8,621 nt of DNA from an uncultured Lactobacillus sp. (GTDB lineage Bacteria; Bacillota; Bacilli; Lactobacillales; Lactobacillaceae), in the NCBI GenBank assembly GCA_946409675.1, contig CAMJXI010000040.1:1-8621 (forward strand), read 5' to 3'. A program made the position numbers and the translations under genes. This document shows positions 4,343-8,621 of this stretch, in pieces (position 1 is the first letter of the stretch; every line of letters begins with the position of its first letter). Below the pieces are notes generated by a model that did no database searches, was not told where the DNA came from, and was given only the letters and a program-made list of their open reading frames with translations.

Positions 4343-5356
4343 CTATATCAAATTATTTTTGTACCACTCATTCAACTTCACATTAAACTCAATTAATGAT
4401 TTCTTTTCGTGTAGTGAACCTAGTTTGGCTAAAAGAATCTCGTTTGCCTGACGTCCCTTTGACCCGTGCTTTTGCAAAACAAGAATATTTTTTTGCATTT
4501 GTTGATCTACGAAAAGATCACCTGGCAAATCAATAATTGCTTGCAAATAAGTTTTTTTAGTTAACCATTTCACAAAAGTGGTAGCGTTTTCACTATTCAA
4601 TAATACCGCAGGAACTACTAGAAACGCAAATCCATCGTCGTCCAAATTTTGCACAATCTGTTGCACAAAAAGTTCATGGGCCAAAGAATGTCCAACTGCT
4701 TCATGAAGTTCGAATTGTTTTGCGTTTTCGTCATTTGGATAGTATCCGACTGGTAAATCACTAATGACCATTTGGGGCTTTTGACCAACCCAGTCTTCTA
4801 ATCCGTCCTGGTGATAAAGCTCGACTTCGACGTTGCGCACCTTCGCGTTCAAGTCTGCTACATCAAGCAAACTCTCGTCGTTATCAATCCCGATCAAAGT
4901 CGGTTTCTTCGCTGCATTCTTCGGATTGGTCAACTCTTCAATCGTGTTGAAAAGGAGCTGACCGGTTCCAATTGCGGGATCCTCAATGATTTGGTCTGCA
5001 AAGTCTGGGTTTAATTTTTGAATTAAGAGACCCAAAACAATGCTGACAGCCTTTGGTGTGGATTGTTGGTTGTAGTGCAAACCATCTTCTTTGATAGCCT
5101 TCATCATGGCTAGACTAAAGACAGTCTCTTTCAGTTCACTTTTCTGATTACTAAAATCAGCTTGACCATATAGTTCAGTCAATTTGGCCACGACTTCCTT
5201 ACTAGGAGCGTCGTTTTCGACCTTGACCGTCTGGTTAATCAAGTTATCAAACGTTTCGACAAAAGCCTCGACGTTCGTTGATTTCAAATCTTTTTGTAAA
5301 ATACTGATTGCTTCATTGATTGGTTCAAAGACCAATTGGATTTGTTCTTGTTTCAT
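4343..5356 (-). CDS. YtxK-like class I SAM-dependent methyltransferase
   Basis: The start is the ATG at 5354-5356, seven nt after a GAGG site. An open frame of 23 further codons upstream overlaps comGG and has no ribosome binding site. The 337-residue product has a helical N-terminal region (1-90), then a segment like those before N6-adenine methyltransferase domains (HYNQQSTPKAV, about 95-105). The SAM-binding motif I follows (DPAIGTGQLL, 126-135), then an acidic strand GIDND (156-160). Motif IV reads SDLPVGYYP (199-207), where DNA adenine methyltransferases have N/D-P-P-Y/F. This is the pattern of the protein found next to comG and ackA across Firmicutes (ytxK in Bacillus subtilis). Its substrate is, as far as I know, unsettled. 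It sits last in the competence operon and 12 bp before ackA. Confidence 0.9.
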   Translation of the reverse strand: MKQEQIQLVFEPINEAISILQKDLKSTNVEAFVETFDNLINQTVKVENDAPSKEVVAKLTELYGQADFSNQKSELKETVFSLAMMKAIKEDGLHYNQQSTPKAVSIVLGLLIQKLNPDFADQIIEDPAIGTGQLLFNTIEELTNPKNAAKKPTLIGIDNDESLLDVADLNAKVRNVEVELYHQDGLEDWVGQKPQMVISDLPVGYYPNDENAKQFELHEAVGHSLAHELFVQQIVQNLDDDGFAFLVVPAVLLNSENATTFVKWLTKKTYLQAIIDLPGDLFVDQQMQKNILVLQKHGSKGRQANEILLAKLGSLHEKKSLIEFNVKLNEWYKNNLI

Positions 5357-5421
5357 TTTTTTACCTCGTTCATTAATTGTACAAATTTGTAAAATTCGTT
5401 GCAAGCAATTCAAGGTATTCC

Positions 5422-5559
5422 TCATAATCCTTTTTTGAAGTAATCTATTAGCATTTTATTTTCACTCATAATCAAACTAAAGTTTTCTTGGTAGCAATGC
5501 ATAAAAATCAGTCCAAGCCCTAGCACTAAGACAGCACTAATCAGCGTGCTGCCCCTCAT
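5422..5559 (-). CDS. comGG: ComGG-like minor pseudopilin, short and probably frameshifted
   Basis: The position after comGF and the N-terminus (MRGSTLISAVLVLGLGLIF, a membrane helix following Arg-Gly) identify the last pilin-like gene of the comG operon. The ATG overlaps comGF by 23 bp, and AAAGGA sits very close to it. The product is only 45 residues, whereas ComGG proteins are usually around twice that length or more. The frame ends right after an A6 tract (T run 5431-5436 on the plus strand). Removing one A would continue it with DYEEYLELLATNFTNLYN and stop at 5373-5375, 16 bp before the methyltransferase start. That gives about 63 residues and normal operon spacing. This suggests a frameshift mutation, a sequencing error in the homopolymer, or slippage. 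A shift the other way would instead join the methyltransferase frame. Identification rests on synteny more than on sequence. Confidence 0.65.
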   Translation of the reverse strand: MRGSTLISAVLVLGLGLIFMHCYQENFSLIMSENKMLIDYFKKGL

Positions 5560-6049
5560 CTTCCTTTGTGAGATTGGCACGATAGACCAGCTGACTGAGT
5601 TCATTATTCTTCTCGTAAATTGACAAAATAAACTGTTCATCTTTGACCTCGATTTTTAACTTCTTGATACCCATGAATAAGGGCATGTGGCCACTCGTAT
5701 CCCCACACACTCGAATCATGTCGCGGTATTGTTCCAGCACATATGTCTTAAATTCCGGATTTTTGGCCGTAATTTTTGTGCCTTCCTCGGCCACTCTTTT
5801 GCGTATTACCAACTCTTTGGAAGTCGTCTGTTTTTCATCGATATAGAAACCACCCTTAGCGTACAAAAACTCGTCCAACTGCACTGCACAAAAGGCAATG
5901 CGATTTTCCTGCGTATCCTTTTTGTTAACGTGCTTGATCAATTTAGTCGCGTCACTCAGCACGAGCACGCAGATACAGGTGATTAAAAGAGCAACTACGG
6001 CTTCGATTAAAGAGAAGCCCTTAGTCTTTATTGATTTTGATTTCAGCAT
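5537..6049 (-). CDS. comGF: ComGF-type minor pseudopilin
   Basis: A 170-residue prepilin-like protein. A short basic leader (MLKSKSIKTKG) ends at a prepilin peptidase site between Gly11 and Phe12. The conserved Glu at mature position 5 (Glu16) follows, then a hydrophobic helix to about residue 33. The remaining globular part contains the pattern FCAVQLDEFL (53-62) and a C-terminal segment with alternating strands (LKIEVKDEQFILSIYEKN), as in ComGF/PilW-like minor pilins. Cysteines at 54 and 115 could form a disulfide in the secreted domain. Minor pseudopilins prime or cap the transformation pilus. The start ATG overlaps comGE by 29 bp, with AGGATG upstream. It overlaps comGG at the 3' end by 23 bp. 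Confidence 0.85.
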   Translation of the reverse strand: MLKSKSIKTKGFSLIEAVVALLITCICVLVLSDATKLIKHVNKKDTQENRIAFCAVQLDEFLYAKGGFYIDEKQTTSKELVIRKRVAEEGTKITAKNPEFKTYVLEQYRDMIRVCGDTSGHMPLFMGIKKLKIEVKDEQFILSIYEKNNELSQLVYRANLTKEDEGQHAD

Positions 6050-6308
6050 CAGTCGTCACATCCTTTAGCCAAATTGAGTTTGCCGCCTCCTTGGCTATTT
6101 CAAATTGGTGGTCGTGGAGCGTCACTTGGTTGACGTTCGTCGTGGTCAGCGTTTTAGCCGCCAGGTGACAATCCACGCGGTACTTTTGCGCCTGCAAGAC
6201 TTTCTGGGACTCAGAAACATTAAAGCCAACTAACATGACGGTCGAACTGGCAATCAGAAAGCCGACGACCGCTTCTAACATCAAGAATCCTTGTACTTTA
6301 TGTCTCAA
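6021..6308 (-). CDS. comGE: ComGE-type minor pseudopilin, TTG start
   Basis: A 95-residue prepilin-like protein. The leader MRHKVQG is followed by FLMLEAVVGFLIASSTVMLVG, which has a processing site at Gly7/Phe8, Glu12 at mature position 5 and a long hydrophobic helix. An in-frame TAA lies immediately upstream of the TTG at 6306-6308, and the next ATG would cut away the leader. The TTG is therefore the only start that leaves a functional prepilin. A GGGGG block lies 7 nt before it. The TTG sits inside the last codons of comGD (11-bp overlap), which suggests translational coupling. The mature part is short and polar, with no further motif. The assignment comes from pilin features plus gene order. 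Confidence 0.8.
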   Translation of the reverse strand: MRHKVQGFLMLEAVVGFLIASSTVMLVGFNVSESQKVLQAQKYRVDCHLAAKTLTTTNVNQVTLHDHQFEIAKEAANSIWLKDVTTDAEIKINKD

Positions 6309-6729
6309 TTAATTGCCCCCATAACATCTGCACCCGCAAAGTTTTTCGCCAATCCCCGGACACAAAATCGATTATGCGCGGTGACACTGTTCCGTCTGGT
6401 CGAATGTAGACACATCCTTCGATGCCGTACATTTTAACGCCTTTTGGTAGCTTATATTGGTGCTTATAATCTCGGCCACACTGAAATTTAACCACGCGAG
6501 ATTTTGGAAAATAATCAATTCGAACCATGCGTTTTGTTAAAATAGCGCGTTTCATCGCCTCGTTAAAGTTTCTTTTGAACATGATTACGCTCTGGTCTCT
6601 TGCGACTTGTTGTTCTAAGTCATTCACTTTCACGGTTGAAAAGCCAACTAACATCACGGTCACCGCTAGCGTCACAACGGTTTCAATCAGTGTAAAACCT
6701 TTAAGCTTTTTATTGCGAGACGACGACAT
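6298..6729 (-). CDS. comGD: ComGD-type minor pseudopilin
   Basis: A 143-residue prepilin-like protein. The leader MSSSRNKKLKG ends at the processing site Gly11/Phe12, and the mature start is FTLIETVVTLAVTVMLVGFS with Glu at position 5. The ATG at 6727-6729 is preferred because GGACGG lies 8 nt upstream. An ATG at 6733-6735 and a GTG at 6736-6738 are also in frame and would only lengthen the leader by two or three residues. The C-terminal half holds two cysteines (in KFQCGRD and IEGCVYI) and a strand-turn-strand pattern, IRPDGTVSPRIIDF, typical of GspH-like minor pilins. It overlaps comGC by about 20 bp and comGE by 11 bp. Confidence 0.85.
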   Translation of the reverse strand: MSSSRNKKLKGFTLIETVVTLAVTVMLVGFSTVKVNDLEQQVARDQSVIMFKRNFNEAMKRAILTKRMVRIDYFPKSRVVKFQCGRDYKHQYKLPKGVKMYGIEGCVYIRPDGTVSPRIIDFVSGDWRKTLRVQMLWGQLIET

Positions 6730-7048
6730 TGCCATCACCGTCCAAAATTAAGTGATTTTGTTTAATGCGGATTTGTTGATTTTCAGAAATAATATCCTTG
6801 CTGGCACCTTCAAGCGTCTTTGGTTTTTCTTCGGCCAAATCGACTTGGGTTTGAATGGTCTGAATAAATGCCTGGTCGGTTTTGCTACTTGCGTTGTCTT
6901 TTTGCTTCGTCACGTTTGGAATAATCAGCACCATTAACATCGCTACTATCGCAATAACGACGACCATCTCGATTAATGTGAACCCAGGTACCATGCGCCT
7001 TTTCATTAAATTATTGACTAAATTTCGTAATCTCTTTTTGAATTTCAT
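6710..7048 (-). CDS. comGC: ComGC major competence pseudopilin
   Basis: The 112-residue product is the main building block of the competence pilus that captures DNA outside the cell. A long basic leader (22 residues, rich in Lys and Arg) ends PG. Prepilin peptidase would cut between Gly22 and Phe23. The mature N-terminus FTLIEMVVVIAIVAMLMVLI and IPNV form the classic pilin helix with Glu27 at mature position 5. The rest is a short helical and strand region ending in LDGDGNVVVSQ. Length and pattern fit ComGC. The start is the ATG at 7046-7048, with only a distant GTGAG about 18 nt upstream, so translation initiation looks weak. An internal ATG at the end of the leader (residue 15, MKRRMVPG) could also serve. 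A 164-bp spacer separates it from comGB, which is unusual. Confidence 0.92.
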   Translation of the reverse strand: MKFKKRLRNLVNNLMKRRMVPGFTLIEMVVVIAIVAMLMVLIIPNVTKQKDNASSKTDQAFIQTIQTQVDLAEEKPKTLEGASKDIISENQQIRIKQNHLILDGDGNVVVSQ

Positions 7049-7212
7049 TGTTTTTTATATTCTCACTTTCTATTTTTTATTTTGGAATACTAATTCTCTT
7101 TCTTAACGTGCTCCACCCACCACTACCCTCCGTCTAACCTGTCTCTCACAAAGAGCAAGGCTCTTTACTCGAGCCTACGTTAGTACTCAGGTAGTCCCGG
7201 TGAATGTCGCAC
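7049..7212 (-). other. Structured spacer between comGB and comGC
   Basis: No reading frame of useful length lies in this 164-bp gap. It is GC-richer and more structured on the comGB side (7090-7212) and AT-rich next to comGC. A perfect 7-bp hairpin, AAAGAGC with GCTCTTT around 3 nt (7150-7166), overlaps a competing one, GGCTC (7159-7163) with GAGCC (7171-7175), so the two cannot form together. A CTAC/GTAG pairing flanks an AGTACT palindrome further on. No T run follows the hairpins in the minus direction, so this is not a standard terminator. It may be an RNA processing or attenuation site, or a remnant of an inserted element. Confidence 0.5.
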
Positions 7213-8220
7213 TCACATTGTTTCCATCATCCGATACATCGGAACTAAAAGTTGCCAATACATACTCAACACACCCAGCCCAATCGCGATAAAACAGATT
7301 GGCTGAATTTTCAAACACAACCGGCTTAACTTCAGCAAAAGTTCGTTAAACAAATTTTGCTCAATAAAACTAACCTGTTGGTGCAGTTCAGTCCGGCTAT
7401 TACCTGCTTCAATCGACAGGTGGAAGTAGTTCGACAAGAAGACTTCCTGCTCAATAATCTGGTTCAAACTAACTCCGTGCTCTAACTGTTTTTGCACGGA
7501 ATCGCCCAGTTGATATTGCAACGACAACTCATCTTGTTGCGCACAAAAATCGCAGATTTTTTGAATCGAGAAACCATTCCCTACCAGGACCGAAATGTTA
7601 AACGCCATCAAATATTGCACGTAGAGCAGCACGATTTTGCCAATCCAGGGAAATTTTACGACGACCTTCAGTTGTTGAAACTTCTGCTTCATGATTGCCT
7701 GCGTCACGAAAATGATCAATCCCAGTAAAACTAGCACCACAAAGCCTAGTCCCACCCAAAAATAAATCTTCGTTTTCAGGGGCGTTTGGTCGCGCATAAA
7801 GTCTGCCAGAAATATACGCATAAAGATCAGCAAGCAAAACATCAAGCACATGATGACCAACGGATAGGAAATTTCCTGCTTAATCTTCTTAGCTTGCTCA
7901 TTGCGCAGCGTTATCAGCTTAGTTAAGTGTTCCAAGCACGGAATTAACGTTCCCTGTTGTAACGACATATCTAGTTGCGTGGCCAGGCTATGTGCAAAGC
8001 CAAACTCCCTTAAACTCTCACCAAAATGCTGGCTCTGGCGAAATCGTTCGTTAATCTGTCTTGCAACCACCGGGTTAGTGAGCGTCAACTCTGGCAACAA
8101 ACGCAGACTCTCATTCAAAGAAAAGCCGTTCTTCAATAACAGCAAAAGTTGCTCCAGAAAGCGCAGTTGCTCAATCTTGGTTAACTTAGCCTTCTTGAAA
8201 CTGTGCCCAAGTTTTGTCAT
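7213..8220 (-). CDS. comGB: ComGB polytopic membrane protein of the competence pilus
   Basis: A 335-residue member of the type II secretion F (GspF/PilC) family. It forms the inner-membrane platform on which the ATPase ComGA drives assembly of the pseudopilus. Two T2SF domains are visible: residues about 17-140 (with EQLRFLEQLLLLLKNGFSLNESL, 17-39, split here only for position) and 200-330 (MAFNISVLVGNGFSIQKI, 205-222). Three membrane helices lie at about 118-140, 153-175 and 305-327. Length is normal for the family. The ATG at 8218-8220 has AGGGGTG 8 nt upstream; a TTG one codon earlier is less likely. The gene overlaps comGA by 35 bp, whereas its other neighbour comGC is set apart by the structured spacer. 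Confidence 0.93.
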   Translation of the reverse strand: MTKLGHSFKKAKLTKIEQLRFLEQLLLLLKNGFSLNESLRLLPELTLTNPVVARQINERFRQSQHFGESLREFGFAHSLATQLDMSLQQGTLIPCLEHLTKLITLRNEQAKKIKQEISYPLVIMCLMFCLLIFMRIFLADFMRDQTPLKTKIYFWVGLGFVVLVLLGLIIFVTQAIMKQKFQQLKVVVKFPWIGKIVLLYVQYLMAFNISVLVGNGFSIQKICDFCAQQDELSLQYQLGDSVQKQLEHGVSLNQIIEQEVFLSNYFHLSIEAGNSRTELHQQVSFIEQNLFNELLLKLSRLCLKIQPICFIAIGLGVLSMYWQLLVPMYRMMETM

Positions 8221-8621
8221 CAATCACACCCCTCTTCTCTAAATCAGCCAACTTTTCGCGCCAGCTAAAAAAGCCTTGGGTTGGTTGGCTAATCGCCTGC
8301 ATTAGCTCGTGACCGGAACCAATGTCAAAGAGGCACGTATCGTCGAAGAAATTATCGGGCATCAACCTTTGGTACGTGATTGCAGTCAAGCTATTCTCGA
8401 GGTCGTTGACGCTTAAGCCCAGTTGCAGCAAACGCATGATTGTTCCCTTGCTGCTTTTAGCGTGCACCGTTGCAATGACCAAATGGCCACTCAGGCTCGC
8501 TTGCACGGCTAATTTGGCTGTTGTGGCATCTCTAATCTCGCCAACGATTAAAACGTCAGGACGGTGTCTTAACGCCGCTTTAAGCAGAGCCGGGTAATCA
8601 ATCCCGGCCGCAAGGTTGACC
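8186..8621 (-). CDS. comGA: ComGA competence pilus ATPase, C-terminal part
   Basis: This is the C-terminal 144 residues of the traffic ATPase (GspE/PilB family) that powers competence pseudopilus assembly at the membrane. The frame is open to the window edge. The Walker B region reads RPDVLIVGEIRD, and the following His-box region includes SGHLVIATVHAK, both hallmarks of secretion ATPases. The Walker A motif and the start lie outside the window. A tail of about 60 residues after the ATPase core ends in QFQEG. The comG promoter, where a competence sigma-factor box would be expected, is also outside. Confidence 0.95.
   Translation of the reverse strand, partial: VNLAAGIDYPALLKAALRHRPDVLIVGEIRDATTAKLAVQASLSGHLVIATVHAKSSKGTIMRLLQLGLSVNDLENSLTAITYQRLMPDNFFDDTCLFDIGSGHELMQAISQPTQGFFSWREKLADLEKRGVIDDKTWAQFQEG

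Noticed and set aside
4579..4592. TGGTAGCGTTTTCA, similar to a CcpA binding (cre) site, upstream of ackA
   Set aside because: Two mismatches to the core consensus, and it lies about 250 bp inside the methyltransferase gene with no promoter identified nearby.
5357..5425. Upstream extension of the methyltransferase frame by 23 codons
   Set aside because: No ribosome binding site at its ATG, it overlaps the end of comGG, and the ATG at 5354-5356 has a good GAGG site.
7150..7166. Perfect 7-bp hairpin after comGB considered as a terminator
   Set aside because: Not followed by a T run in the minus direction, and the pilus operon must continue into comGC; kept only as a structured spacer.
7598..7849. 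83-codon minus-strand frame inside comGB
   Set aside because: Different frame within a well-supported gene, no ribosome binding site and no recognisable protein pattern.

Overview
The window looks like a chromosomal segment of a lactic acid bacterium (Lactobacillales, probably Lactobacillaceae). The base composition is AT-leaning. There is a one-piece tmRNA with a tag ending in SYALAA, the competence pseudopilus operon followed by a methyltransferase and acetate kinase (a classic Firmicutes order), and a GRP-type sugar transporter. I do not assign a genus. Except for the first partial gene and one candidate small RNA, everything is on the minus strand, so the window is best read from right to left.

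Right half (8621 down to 3149): the late-competence comG operon runs comGA (5' end outside the window), comGB, comGC, comGD, comGE, comGF and comGG. Most of these genes overlap by 11-35 bp. Together they encode the ATPase, the polytopic membrane protein and the major and minor pseudopilins of the transformation pilus. Two features depart from the expected layout: a 164-bp structured spacer between comGB and comGC, and a very short comGG that appears to be frameshifted at an A6 tract. A YtxK-like class I methyltransferase and ackA follow closely with no visible terminator.

Middle (3128 down to 2191): a small three-helix membrane protein gene and then ssrA (tmRNA). Each is preceded by an extended -10 promoter, and tmRNA ends at a strong terminator.

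Left half (2182 down to 883): an accessory-looking island. It holds a Doc/Fic-fold protein whose catalytic histidine is replaced by glutamine and whose promoter predicts a leaderless mRNA. An overlapping 44-residue partner, a terminator, a possible 20-residue hydrophobic peptide and a 72-residue beta-rich protein follow.

Far left (1 to 821): the 3' end of a GRP-family sugar transporter with its terminator. About 440 bp without a convincing gene follow, containing an 18-bp perfect palindrome and a degenerate tandem array with a 51-bp period. Next comes a compact promoter, two-hairpin and terminator unit that looks like an unassigned small RNA of about 90 nt.

The best candidates for something undescribed are the catalytically altered Doc-like protein with its overlapping partner, the free-standing small RNA next to the 51-bp repeat array, and the comG anomalies (spacer and comGG frameshift).
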